Source: an uncultured Clostridia bacterium | Lineage (GTDB): Bacteria > Bacillota > Clostridia > Christensenellales > Borkfalkiaceae | Direction: 5' to 3' | Assembly: GCA_934271065.1 (NCBI GenBank) | Contig: CAKQQQ010000002.1 | Location: forward strand, 124,001-188,000 | DNA length: 64,000 nt | Shown here: in pieces, positions 15,815 to 23,403 of the stretch | Position numbering within the stretch: the stretch's first letter is position 1 | Layout of the letters: each line of letters starts with the position of its first letter | Notes under the pieces: model-generated | Seen by the model: the letters and a program-made list of their open reading frames with translations, nothing else | Told to the model about the DNA's origin: nothing | Database searches by the model: none | Translations under genes and position numbers: made by a program

Positions 15815-16108
15815 TTACTTTCTCCACCTTATTCCTTTATATTCTTTTTGGTATTTTGAGCCGAGTTCGCTTATCAACTCAATGGCTTCATTCGCACTTT
15901 CGAATGAATACACCTTATCGTCCCTTGAATCGCCATAACGTTGTCTTTCATCGACTTTTTTATTTGCCAATTTTGCCGACCAACCTTTCATATTCCAAGC
16001 AATAATGAGTTTATACATAGACCAAGCGGTTGCGATTTCAGCCAGCGTTCCAGCGCCGCCGCCGATTGCAATAACCGCATATGCGTCCACGACTTGTTTT
16101 GCTCTCAT
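15815..16108 (-). pseudogene. 5'-truncated LOG family (TIGR00725-like) gene
   Basis: The 97-residue frame begins MRAKQVVDAYAVIAIGGGAG followed by TLAEIATAWSMYK, the nucleotide-binding GGGxGTxxE core of the LOG/DprA-like family. Family members are about 160-180 aa and this lacks the whole N-terminal half. Upstream, the same frame keeps only a few more sensible codons before a TGA, and no ribosome binding site precedes the ATG. I read it as a remnant. Confidence 0.65.
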
Positions 16109-16194
16109 ACTATCTAAAATATATCGTAATAAAAGTCAATAAATTACGCAATAAAAACCACAAAAGCAGATTAGTAATAAACGTTGGCAAGGCG

Positions 16195-16228
16195 TAAAAA
16201 AAGGCAGGTCGTAAAACCTGCCTTTTTT
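16195..16228 (-). terminator. Terminator of the tRNA-Cys/Leu operon
   Basis: AAGGCAGGT/ACCTGCCTT stem with a 6-nt loop and a long T run, directly after the tRNA-Leu CCA end. Confidence 0.85.
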
Positions 16229-16314
16229 GGTGCCGCTGGCCGGATTTGAACCGGCACGGTTGTTACACCGAGGGATTTTAAGTCCCTTGCGTCTGCCTGT
16301 TTCGCCACAGCGGC
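16228..16314 (-). tRNA. tRNA-Leu (UAA)
   Basis: An 87-nt class II tRNA with a long variable arm. The acceptor stem is GCCGCTG/CAGCGGC, the anticodon loop CTTAAAA gives UAA, and the CCA end is encoded. Confidence 0.95.
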
Positions 16315-16347
16315 ATTTAATCATATATCGACGCGGATTATTTTAAT

Positions 16348-16375
16348 CGCCCCGACGGCATAAACCGTCGGGGCG
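16348..16375 (-). terminator. Hairpin between tRNA-Cys and tRNA-Leu
   Basis: An 11-bp stem (CGCCCCGACGG and its complement), with only a weak T run on the minus strand (ATTAAAAT). It may be a processing stem or a partial terminator. Confidence 0.5.
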
Positions 16376-16381
16376 AATTTC

Positions 16382-16456
16382 TGGAGGCGCCACCCGGATT
16401 TGAACCGGGGCATAAGGGTTTTGCAGACCCTTGCCTTACCACTTGGCTATAGCGCC
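16382..16456 (-). tRNA. tRNA-Cys (GCA)
   Basis: 75 nt, acceptor GGCGCTA/TGGCGCC, anticodon loop CTGCAAA gives GCA, encoded CCA. It is upstream of tRNA-Leu in one transcript. Confidence 0.95.
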
Positions 16457-16477
16457 ACGCCTCGTCGATGCCGTTAC

Positions 16478-16506
16478 ATATTATCATAATTCGCTCGGCT
16501 TGTCAA
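16478..16506 (-). promoter_or_regulatory. Promoter of the tRNA-Cys/Leu operon
   Basis: TTGACA, 17-bp spacer, TAATAT on the minus strand. Confidence 0.75.
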
Positions 16507-16584
16507 ACGTTTAATCGCTCCTTTTTTCATTATATTCCAACTTTATTTAATTTTATAATCGTTTTACCGAATTTCCCTTTTCAA

Positions 16585-16624
16585 GGCAACGGTCAGCCGC
16601 GTTTACGCGCGGCTGACCGTTGCC
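16585..16624. terminator. Strong hairpin upstream of degV
   Basis: A perfect 17-bp stem (GGCAACGGTCAGCCGCG and its complement) with a 6-nt loop. Neither strand has a clear T run after it. It probably insulates the tRNA and degV units, but its role is uncertain. Confidence 0.4.
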
Positions 16625-16732
16625 GAACGCTTGAATTTTGCTCGAAAACGGCATAATTCTACCGTGGGTAGAGTTTTTGCGTTTTTCTACTTTGAGTTAT
16701 TTAAGAGTATAATCGAAAATATCGGTAAACGT

Positions 16733-16761
16733 TTGAAAAAATATCACACGGTAAGTATAAT
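16733..16761 (+). promoter_or_regulatory. degV promoter
   Basis: TTGAAA, 17-bp spacer, TATAAT on the plus strand, 58 bp before the start codon. Confidence 0.7.
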
Positions 16762-16819
16762 ATTAGCAAGACGCGCCGTAAGGCGCGCCATAATCTACAA
16801 ACGTTAAGGAGATTCAGAA

Positions 16820-17668
16820 ATGAAAATTGCGATATCGCTTGACAGCGCGTGCGACGTAAGCGAAGAAGTAAAAAATAAATACGACTTCCATATCGTTCCG
16901 TTCGGAGTAACGATGGGCGACAGATTTTTCTTCGACGGAGAAGTCGACGCTCTCGAAATATTTGAATATGCGGACAACAGCAAAGTTCTGCCCAAGACCA
17001 ACGCGGTAAACGAAGAACAGTTCAACGAACATTTTACGAAACTGCTTAAAGACTACGACGCGGTAATTCACTTTGATATATCGTCGGAAATGTCCAGCGC
17101 GTACAACAACGCGGTAAACTCCGCAAAGAATTTTAAGAACGTATACGTCATCGATAGCCGCACTCTGTCTACGGGTATCGCGCTTGAAGCGATTTACGCT
17201 AAAAAACTCGCAGACAAAGGCGTTGCGCCCGAAGAGATAGTGGAAAAGGTACAGAAACGCATACCTTTCGTTCAGGCAAGTTTCGTTATCGAACGGCTTG
17301 ATTATCTTTACAAGGGCGGCAGATGTTCGAGCCTTGCCCTGCTCGGCGCAAACCTTTTGAAAATTCGCCCCGAAATAGAAGTTAAAGACGGGGTTATGGG
17401 CAACACCGAAAAGTTCAGGGGCAAGATGGGCGACGTGGTCAGAAAGTACTGCAAGAGCGTACTCGACCGCTACGACAACCCCGACAAATCGGTCATATTC
17501 ATTACCCACTCCCACGCCACCGAAGAAATGGTTGACGCCGCGAAAGACGTGCTTAAAGACTACGGTTTTGAAAACGTATACGAAACGTACGCGGGCTGCA
17601 CCGTTTCAAGCCATTGCGGAAAGAACACGCTCGGCATACTGTATATAAACGACGGGCTTAGCGAATAA
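16820..17668 (+). CDS. DegV family fatty-acid-binding protein
   Basis: This 282-aa protein is full length for DegV. It has the opening AISLDSACDVS, the IVPFGVTMGD strand, the conserved TNAVNEEQF and DISSEMSSAYNNA lipid-head pocket residues, VIDSRTLSTG, and RLDYLYKGGRCSSLALLG. DegV/FakB proteins bind fatty acids and, with FakA kinase, feed exogenous fatty acids into phospholipid synthesis. No fakA is present here, so the partner is inferred from the family. AAGGAG precedes the ATG. It is a single-gene unit. Confidence 0.9.
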   Translation: MKIAISLDSACDVSEEVKNKYDFHIVPFGVTMGDRFFFDGEVDALEIFEYADNSKVLPKTNAVNEEQFNEHFTKLLKDYDAVIHFDISSEMSSAYNNAVNSAKNFKNVYVIDSRTLSTGIALEAIYAKKLADKGVAPEEIVEKVQKRIPFVQASFVIERLDYLYKGGRCSSLALLGANLLKIRPEIEVKDGVMGNTEKFRGKMGDVVRKYCKSVLDRYDNPDKSVIFITHSHATEEMVDAAKDVLKDYGFENVYETYAGCTVSSHCGKNTLGILYINDGLSE

Positions 17669-17680
17669 CGAATTTTAACC

Positions 17681-17720
17681 GCGGCGGGTTTCCTTTCAAA
17701 AAGGAAACCCGCCGCTTTTT
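17681..17720 (+). terminator. degV terminator
   Basis: A perfect 16-bp stem (GCGGCGGGTTTCCTTT and its complement), 3-nt loop, then TTTTT. Confidence 0.9.
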
Positions 17721-17722
17721 CG

Positions 17723-17758
17723 TATTATTCTTGTCTTGCGTGCCAGACAAGAATAATA
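17723..17758. repeat. Dispersed palindromic repeat, copy 4
   Basis: A 14-bp perfect inverted repeat (TATTATTCTTGTCT and AGACAAGAATAATA) with an 8-nt loop. Each arm is the core found in the copies at 2.5, 10.7 and 13.7 kb, so here two core copies face each other. Confidence 0.6.
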
Positions 17759-17866
17759 GAATAGAAAAGTGGCAAAGTTGCCAGAAATCTATTTTAGAAA
17801 AGGGTTAGACAAGCAGTTTCGGCAGAAATTAACCGAACGCCTTTATTTTTAGACTGTAATTTACAG

Positions 17867-17895
17867 TTGACGTTTTTCACTACATATGATATTAT
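17867..17895 (+). promoter_or_regulatory. Promoter of the 17.9-kb small RNA
   Basis: TTGACG, 17-bp spacer, TATTAT on the plus strand. Confidence 0.7.
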
Positions 17896-17901
17896 ATTTA
17901 A

Positions 17902-18020
17902 GCCATCAGCCCCTGTTAGGGGAAGCAACGGGATTTCCGCATTGACAGAGAAGAACATCTGGCTTTTAATGTAGACTTCTCACTTAACCGTCCGAAATTT
18001 TTTTGGGCGGTTATTTTAAT
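17902..18020 (+). ncRNA. Structured small RNA of unknown family
   Basis: About 115 nt lie between a good promoter and a terminator (AACCGTCC/GGGCGGTT, then ATTTTAAT). Internal stems are CCCC-TGTTA-GGGG and CGG-GATTT-CCG. Two larger pairings compete: AGCCA near the 5' end with TGGCT, and GAGAAG with CTTCTC around the same segment. No ORF with a ribosome binding site is inside and no gene on this strand follows, so it looks like a free RNA, not a leader. I do not recognise the family. Confidence 0.6.
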
Positions 18021-18164
18021 AGGTTTCGGTAAAACTTTTCCCGGACGGATATTTATAAACGGTTTTGTTTACGCATCTCTCAATCTTGGTATGCCATAAA
18101 TTCTTATATCCGAAAATATTATATTGTGAAATTTTATATCCCACAGCCTAACATTTGACATTAA

Positions 18165-18365
18165 GCCAAAGTATTATACTTTCTTACTTTGAAAAACTGA
18201 AAGAGATTATACGTTTTACAAGATGATTTCGTCCACAAATCGTTACACAAGTTTTTCGCAAAATATAAAAAATCGCCGTTTTTCGCGACGTTACACAGAA
18301 AATTACAACGACAAAACACAAAAAAATAAGGATAATTCTTTGTGAATTAGCCTTATTTTGGTGGA
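18165..18365 (+). pseudogene. Relic of a second integrase end (prophage scar)
   Basis: These 200 bp are about 93% identical by eye to 26050-26250: the last codons of the prophage integrase (LSYFEKLKEII...FT), its 3' flank and the hairpin AAGGATAATTC...GAATTATCCTT. The similarity ends exactly at TGGTGGA, where this copy continues GATGGCGGGAGTTG. The complement CAACTCCCGCCATCTCCACC resembles the 3' end of tmRNA or a tRNA. I read it as the right end of an older related element. Confidence 0.7.
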
Positions 18366-18558
18366 GATGGCGGGAGTTGTAAGGAGCGAAAGCGATGGGG
18401 AATAGCGAGCTGAGAATAATAAACAAAATCCTTAGTGCAAAGTCGTGCGAGCGTCACAGAAGCGTTTATCCGAAGACAATTTGGAATGGATAATATAATA
18501 GTCACAAGCATTATTATTAAAGTTTTTGTTTTTGTCATTACACATTTTTTTACCTTAT

Positions 18559-18711
18559 TTATAGAGCAGTGCCATAAAAACTATGCATATGATAATTGTT
18601 AACACAAGAATTAGCATTAGTAAAATTGCAACCTACCAATACAATTGTAAGTGTTAGTGCAATAACAGCAGTTAAAAAAAAGTAAAATTTCTTTTTAGTA
18701 AAAATATACAT
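18559..18711 (-). CDS. 50-aa putative lipoprotein
   Basis: MYIFTKKKFYFFLTAVIALT continues LTIVLVGCNFTNAN: a basic start, hydrophobic core and lipobox LVGC, leaving a mature peptide of only about 23 residues with one further Cys. GGGGAG lies 6 nt before the ATG, and a consensus promoter is 30 bp upstream, which argues that it is a real gene. The region is much more AT-rich than the host genes. It lies between the old prophage scar and attL, so it may be cargo of a past element. Function unknown. Confidence 0.6.
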   Translation of the reverse strand: MYIFTKKKFYFFLTAVIALTLTIVLVGCNFTNANSCVNNYHMHSFYGTAL

Positions 18712-18740
18712 AAAATCTCCCCACTATTATCTTTTGTTTA

Positions 18741-18769
18741 ATTATAAAACAAATTATTTTATTTATCAA
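18741..18769 (-). promoter_or_regulatory. Promoter of the small lipoprotein gene
   Basis: TTGATA, 17-bp spacer, TATAAT on the minus strand. Confidence 0.7.
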
Positions 18770-19136
18770 GTATAATATATTAAATGGTAATTATATTAAA
18801 AAATTGCGTTATGTACCAATTTTAATTGTGTCAAGTTTACATTGAAAAACTTTAAATTGCATTACGTTAATTATTTCCGAAACTCGATTATATTGATTCT
18901 GTATACCAATTCGAAATTAAATTATGTTTTTGATATTAAATTGTCGTTATTTTTGCCTATAAAAATGTGTTTTCTCCAGTTCAACTCCCCCTAGAAGCAA
19001 AAAACAGGCAAAATGCAGCTGTTAAATTCAAAGATTTCGTCCAACAGCAAAAACACAATATATAGACAACAAAAAAAACACAAGACTACTATATCTTGTG
19101 CTTTTTCGTGTTTGTAGCTTTTTCGTACTACAAAGA
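18770..19136. other. AT-rich gene-free stretch left of the prophage
   Basis: No ORF with a ribosome binding site or structured RNA is visible. A fragment near 18976 (TCTCCAGTTCAACTCCCCC) resembles a degraded tRNA/tmRNA 3' end, consistent with a site used repeatedly for integration. Confidence 0.35.
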
Positions 19137-19189
19137 TGGTGGACAGGGGTGGATTCGAACCACCGAAGTCGGTGACGACAGATTTACAG
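19137..19189. repeat. attL: copy of the tRNA-Tyr 3' end
   Basis: These 53 bp are identical to 26239-26291, the 3' part of tRNA-Tyr including its CCA. Beyond position 19189 the tRNA sequence stops. This is the distal attachment site of the prophage. Confidence 0.9.
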
Positions 19190-19327
19190 CGACCAAAAAT
19201 AAAAACTTATAAAAATATCACAACCAAAAAACAAAGAAAAAAGCCGCATTTTGAGAAATTCAAGAAAATTATATTACAGAATTTATCCATAAATTATAAT
19301 AAAATTTATAAAAAAAGTTACTGCAAT

Positions 19328-19676
19328 TAGACGTACATTTATTTAGACGAGGGGTGCGGCGCGCTACGCGCGCCGCACCCGATAAATGTACGCCCGTCTA
19401 TAAAAGCAAAAGCGGGAAGCGGCAAGCCGCTAACCCGCTCTTTTGCCTTTCTTCGGACACCGCTTTTTATCGCTTTTATATACGACTAAAACCCGTAGCG
19501 TTTCTACGGGTACTATATTATATATTATTGTCGCGCGACCTTGTCGGTCGCCGTTTAATTATCTAACTTGCCGTTAAAAAGAAATACGCAAACTCGTTAC
19601 TTCTTCCCGCTATCTTTTTACAGCGGGGCTTCTCCGCTTTGCGGAGCCTCTGGCACCCTACACGCCGTAAAAAGAT
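19328..19676. other. Prophage intergenic region with hairpin cluster (origin/packaging candidate)
   Basis: Several hairpins lie in tandem. 19328-19400 is a long stem (TAGACG-TACATTTAT with ATAAATGTACG...GTCTA) capped by the perfect GC stem GGGTGCGGCGCGC. 19407-19446 has AGCGGG/CCCGCT around AGCGGC/GCCGCT. 19491-19511 is ACCCGTAG/CTACGGGT. 19612-19676 is ATCTTTTTAC/GTAAAAAGAT around CTCCGC/GCGGAG. This resembles the hairpin array of filamentous-phage intergenic regions that holds both replication origins and the packaging signal. Which hairpin carries the Rep nick site cannot be told by eye. Confidence 0.55.
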
Positions 19677-19707
19677 TTTAATTGCTTTCTTCGTTTAACA
19701 CGAAAAC

Positions 19708-20643
19708 CTAACTCTCAGCCAAACGCTTGCGCGCATCTAAAAAAGTTCCCTGCAATATATCGTCGAAGATTACGAATTTATCCGCATATTTCTTTTTTAC
19801 GCCGTAAATTATATCTTCAGAAGTTAATTCAACAACAATCTTATCGCTTATTCCGCGACTATATACAACCTTATTTTCACTCTTACGAACGTATTTAAGT
19901 ATATAAGATGAGACCGCGCTTACGCCCGTATCTTTACTTATTCGCTCAAAATCACAACGACCGAATCGTATTGCGAAAAAGGAATTGATAACGCTCTTCT
20001 TCATACGGTGTTCGTACGGGCTAAAATATTTACTCGGCTTCATATAACCTTTCATTGCTCCGTCAGGGATATAAAACACGCCGTGAAAATGTAACCTACC
20101 CGTCAACTTCCCGCGCTCGAATACGCCCATATACCGCCAACCGAAATCGGTAGACAAATGACTTAAACAAGTCAGATACGCTTTCTTAAAATCGTCTTCC
20201 GTAGCATATTTCGCGCTATCATAGGTTTGCGTAACGAAATAATTCCAAATATGCAAGTTCGCTTTTTCGTAAAAACGTTTAACGCGCATATGGCGAGCAG
20301 TCTTTTTTGCTTTTATCTTATCAACGATATAATCGGTAAAATCATAATTATCTTCAATCAAACCAAACAGGTCTTTGCAATGACTAAATTTATACCCGCT
20401 TACCATTTCGTCGTTGATATACTCAACTTGCGTATTGCCCGTCAATTTCAAACTTTCGCTTTTTTCAAAAGCAGCGTTAAACAGGTCTCGTAATTCGTCT
20501 TTAATTTTAACACCGGCAATCTTTTTTTGTCTAGCAAGCCGATTGCTTAAATACCCTGCAAGCGTACCACGAGTATACTTCACGTTATACGTTGCGCAAG
20601 GCGGAATATATACGTTGAAATCGTATTCTAAAGTTTCTATCAT
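19708..20643 (-). CDS. Rolling-circle replication initiator (HUH Rep)
   Basis: Predicted 311 aa from the ATG at 20643, which follows AAAAGGAG. The in-frame start 12 codons upstream lacks a site and would overlap Zot. The HUH metal motif is in GRLHFHGVFY (HFH, residues 185-187) and the catalytic tyrosine motif is SSYILKYVRKS (Tyr247/Tyr251), the pattern of Reps of single-stranded DNA phages. It should nick the double-stranded form at the origin and start rolling-circle replication. It is last in the prophage block, and the hairpin-rich intergenic region directly follows. Confidence 0.85.
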   Translation of the reverse strand: MIETLEYDFNVYIPPCATYNVKYTRGTLAGYLSNRLARQKKIAGVKIKDELRDLFNAAFEKSESLKLTGNTQVEYINDEMVSGYKFSHCKDLFGLIEDNYDFTDYIVDKIKAKKTARHMRVKRFYEKANLHIWNYFVTQTYDSAKYATEDDFKKAYLTCLSHLSTDFGWRYMGVFERGKLTGRLHFHGVFYIPDGAMKGYMKPSKYFSPYEHRMKKSVINSFFAIRFGRCDFERISKDTGVSAVSSYILKYVRKSENKVVYSRGISDKIVVELTSEDIIYGVKKKYADKFVIFDDILQGTFLDARKRLAES

Positions 20644-20668
20644 AAAATTTCTCCTTTTAATTTTAATC

Positions 20669-22804
20669 TTAATCGTCAATAGGCAAGCCGCCGTAAGTTT
20701 TTACTTCGTTTTGGAAATAACTGTTCTGTTTATCGAGTTCTTCGGGTGTTGCCATTGAGCCGCTATAAGTCGGCAAATCGTCGATTCCGACGTGATTATA
20801 TTTACCGAAACGCTCGTAAATACCGCTTTGACAATCGGTACAGAATCGATCCGAATAGATTTTTTTGCTTTGCAGATAATAATAAGCCGTCTTACCGTCT
20901 ATATCCAACGTCGTTTTGCTTGAACCGAACGTATTCATCTTCCGTTCGTATCTACGCCGCATACTCGAAATCAGCCAACGTATAAATCTGTCCGATAATC
21001 GGTTGTTTCCGCGAGAAAATCTTGCGTTCAGAAAACGCGGCTCATACCACGCCCACAATGCGGAATATACGCACTCGTAAAGATAAAACGGCGAAAAAAA
21101 CGGCAACGTAGGACGCATAGGCTCACGTTCCGTCACGTTTATCAGTTCGCCGAGTTCGGTTAAGTCGCTACCCAAACTCCCGGAACGCTGCAAGTCTCCG
21201 AAAAATAAAACAAAGTTTTCGTTTTCGACCGTACATACGTGGCGGCTCATTTTTACGTTGTTATTAAAATAGTCGTTCTTCTGATTAGTTTCCCCCGCGT
21301 CGGCTTTTACGCCTTTTAATTCAAGCGTATTCTTCCGCTCTTTATCAATTTCGGATATAACGTAAACACCGTAACCGAAAGCGTACGCGTTGGGATTGTT
21401 TTCTTGCAATTTTCGCCCAAGTCGCAACATATCGTAATCGAGTACGTGCGAACGCCGGGATATTTCGTCTATCTCGTAAGTCTTACGATTAAAAAAATCC
21501 GTATCGTATAAAGGAAAGTTCCCTATGTCTTCTTTTATATCGTCAACGCGGCAACTATAATTGCTTACTATATACGCCGAACCGCGCGTGTATATCAAAT
21601 AACACACGGCGTACGACTTAATACTCGACCAAATATCTTTTATAGTTAAACCGTCGTCGTAAATCAACGGCTCACGCTCTATATCGTACCCGAATAACTT
21701 CTCTTTACTCGGCTTATTGCAAAACCGAGCCTTTTTCTTTTCCACCCATTTTTCACAGGAGTATTTATCCCATATTTTACGTTTCTTAAAAGCAATTTTC
21801 AATTCGTCTTCAAGAACTATCCACGGAAACGACGGATAACGAAAATAACTTTTGGTAAGAATATCCAACGCCCTTTCGCGAAGTTCGACCTGAGCGGACA
21901 ACGCAAGGTCGGTCATCAACGTAGTTTTGCCCTTGCCCATTTTACCGGTAAAGACCGTGGACACGCCGCGTTCATTCAGAAAGCCCCTGTTTTTGCGCTC
22001 TCTATGCCTTAATTCGTTATAACCGATATCGTCCGCCCATTTACTTAACCCGTATATAATAAGCAAAAGAAAGACCGGCAACGGCACGAAATTAAACATT
22101 ACCGATAAATCTATCGCAAGTTTATATACCTGCCGACACAAAGCCTTGAATGAAAACGAAGCGACAAAATAAAAATAGAACGCAAAGAATTCGACAACTA
22201 TCGTTATTAAATTAAAATATAACGCCCAAGCAATCGCCCAGACAACGACAATCTTGTTGTATCTGCGCAAAAACGATATATAACCTTTTACGACGTCCGC
22301 GAGCGGCTCTATTACTTTTACCTTAATACGCTTATAAATCTTTAACGGCTTAGTATCAACGTTATGCTCCGTGTTAGATTTATCTGCAGCGCGGGAAATA
22401 AGTATATACGCCGTAACGCACAGCGGAAGCAATAAAATTATAATCTTGAAACCGTTTAACGAAACCGTAAAAGCCAAATCATTATACGCCTTGAATACGT
22501 CGACGTTAAAAAACGATTGCCAAAACAGATTAAAACTTTTCTTAAACCCGTCAAAGTCAAACGGTAAATTCGTACTTCCTAATCCGACAGAAGAAAAATG
22601 CCAAGACGGCAGGCTCATTACCGTCGGAGCAACCCTACATTTTAAGTCGAATATAAAACAAAAGTAAATTATAATGCTCGAATGTAAATCTCTGAAACTT
22701 TCGCCGAGTCTCAATACCGAGTTCGGGAATCGAAACACCCCGAACGCAATTATACCGAGACTTATTGCAACGGTCAGACTTACGTTAAAAACCTTATGTT
22801 TCAT
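20669..22804 (-). CDS. Zot/pI-like phage assembly ATPase
   Basis: This 711-aa protein has hydrophobic segments near residues 7-25, 118-137, 184-214 and 240-252, then a P-loop in FTGKMGKGKTTLMTDL (Walker A about 287-294). A Zot-type ATPase core with ESD/Arg-rich segments follows. In filamentous phages pI/Zot sits in the inner membrane and drives extrusion of the particle. Here the membrane segments come before the ATPase, and the protein is nearly twice as long as M13 pI, resembling Zot proteins of Gram-positive hosts, where no outer-membrane secretin is needed. Its start overlaps the 36-aa gene by 4 bp. Confidence 0.85.
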   Translation of the reverse strand: MKHKVFNVSLTVAISLGIIAFGVFRFPNSVLRLGESFRDLHSSIIIYFCFIFDLKCRVAPTVMSLPSWHFSSVGLGSTNLPFDFDGFKKSFNLFWQSFFNVDVFKAYNDLAFTVSLNGFKIIILLLPLCVTAYILISRAADKSNTEHNVDTKPLKIYKRIKVKVIEPLADVVKGYISFLRRYNKIVVVWAIAWALYFNLITIVVEFFAFYFYFVASFSFKALCRQVYKLAIDLSVMFNFVPLPVFLLLIIYGLSKWADDIGYNELRHRERKNRGFLNERGVSTVFTGKMGKGKTTLMTDLALSAQVELRERALDILTKSYFRYPSFPWIVLEDELKIAFKKRKIWDKYSCEKWVEKKKARFCNKPSKEKLFGYDIEREPLIYDDGLTIKDIWSSIKSYAVCYLIYTRGSAYIVSNYSCRVDDIKEDIGNFPLYDTDFFNRKTYEIDEISRRSHVLDYDMLRLGRKLQENNPNAYAFGYGVYVISEIDKERKNTLELKGVKADAGETNQKNDYFNNNVKMSRHVCTVENENFVLFFGDLQRSGSLGSDLTELGELINVTEREPMRPTLPFFSPFYLYECVYSALWAWYEPRFLNARFSRGNNRLSDRFIRWLISSMRRRYERKMNTFGSSKTTLDIDGKTAYYYLQSKKIYSDRFCTDCQSGIYERFGKYNHVGIDDLPTYSGSMATPEELDKQNSYFQNEVKTYGGLPIDD

Positions 22805-22911
22805 ACACGATTACCGACGTAAATAAAATACCCCACGAGCCACACAAGCGCGATTATAGATACCATATACACTATTCCGCGTATTATCAGATTTTTATTG
22901 TCCTTTTTCAT
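22801..22911 (-). CDS. 36-aa single-pass membrane protein of the prophage
   Basis: MKKDNKNLIIRGIVYMVSII then ALVWLVGYFIYVGNRV: a basic N-terminus and one long TM segment with no cleavable signal. GGAG lies 10 nt upstream. Start and stop are both overlapped (AATGA upstream, ATGA with zot), so translation is coupled. Its size and topology match the minor virion proteins of filamentous phages (pVII/pIX class), or possibly a leaderless coat protein. The assignment is by position only. Confidence 0.65.
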   Translation of the reverse strand: MKKDNKNLIIRGIVYMVSIIALVWLVGYFIYVGNRV

Positions 22912-22994
22912 TTTTTCTTACTCCGTTTCGCTTGACTTTTACTGTTATTAGGCTTATAATGTTCTCGTGAAGTCGGGGGATTCCGACCAGACAT
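22908..22994 (-). CDS. 28-aa highly basic peptide of the prophage
   Basis: The frame MSGRNPPTSREHYKPNNSKS-QAKRSKKK ends in the TGA that overlaps the ATG of the 36-aa gene. A third of its residues are Lys or Arg. No strong ribosome binding site precedes it, so it may rely on coupling after the 119-aa gene. It could bind phage DNA. Equally it may be a non-coding gap that happens to be open. Confidence 0.4.
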   Translation of the reverse strand: MSGRNPPTSREHYKPNNSKSQAKRSKKK

Positions 22995-23011
22995 TTAAGT
23001 CAATTCACAAT

Positions 23012-23035
23012 AAAGGGTAACAGGCGTTACCCTTT
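23012..23035 (-). terminator. Hairpin at the end of the 119-aa gene
   Basis: AAAGGGTAAC/GTTACCCTTT stem with a 4-nt loop. The stop codon of the 119-aa gene lies in the stem. It may attenuate transcription between the structural part and the Zot-Rep part. Confidence 0.5.
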
Positions 23036-23386
23036 ATTTTTTGGTCTTTTTCTTCCGCGACGTATTCTATCCATATCCCACTTATTTAGGCGTGTTTTCG
23101 TTTTACCCAAATACTTTTCTTGAATAGGTTTCCCGCTTTTAGTTTGACGGAAAGTTTTTTCTTCAACGCCACTTTCTTTTCGTAAATCTGAATATTTCTC
23201 TATAGGAATCAATCGTTCTTTTTTATTGCCGTTTTTATCGTACAACGAAGAAATACGTCGTACTGCCATATTGTTTTTATCGTTACCCATAGATACAATA
23301 TTACGCTTTTTACCTTGACCGCCGACAAGTACCTTATCGTTTGTTATATAAACTCTACCCTTTATATACCGTTTTCTTTTTCCCAT
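23027..23386 (-). CDS. 119-aa basic protein of the prophage
   Basis: It starts MGKRKRYIKGRVYITNDK and ends RIRRGRKRPKNKG, strongly basic throughout with no TM segment or signal. I do not recognise the family. In this position in filamentous phages one expects the single-stranded-DNA-binding protein (pV analogue) or a structural protein. The charge fits nucleic-acid binding, which is inference only. It is 17 bp from the adsorption-like gene. Confidence 0.65.
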   Translation of the reverse strand: MGKRKRYIKGRVYITNDKVLVGGQGKKRNIVSMGNDKNNMAVRRISSLYDKNGNKKERLIPIEKYSDLRKESGVEEKTFRQTKSGKPIQEKYLGKTKTRLNKWDMDRIRRGRKRPKNKG

Positions 23387-23403
23387 AATCTTTTATATAC
23401 CTT

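Noticed and set aside
16585..16624. Calling the strong hairpin before degV a riboswitch
   Set aside because: It lies upstream of the predicted degV promoter and so is not in the degV leader.
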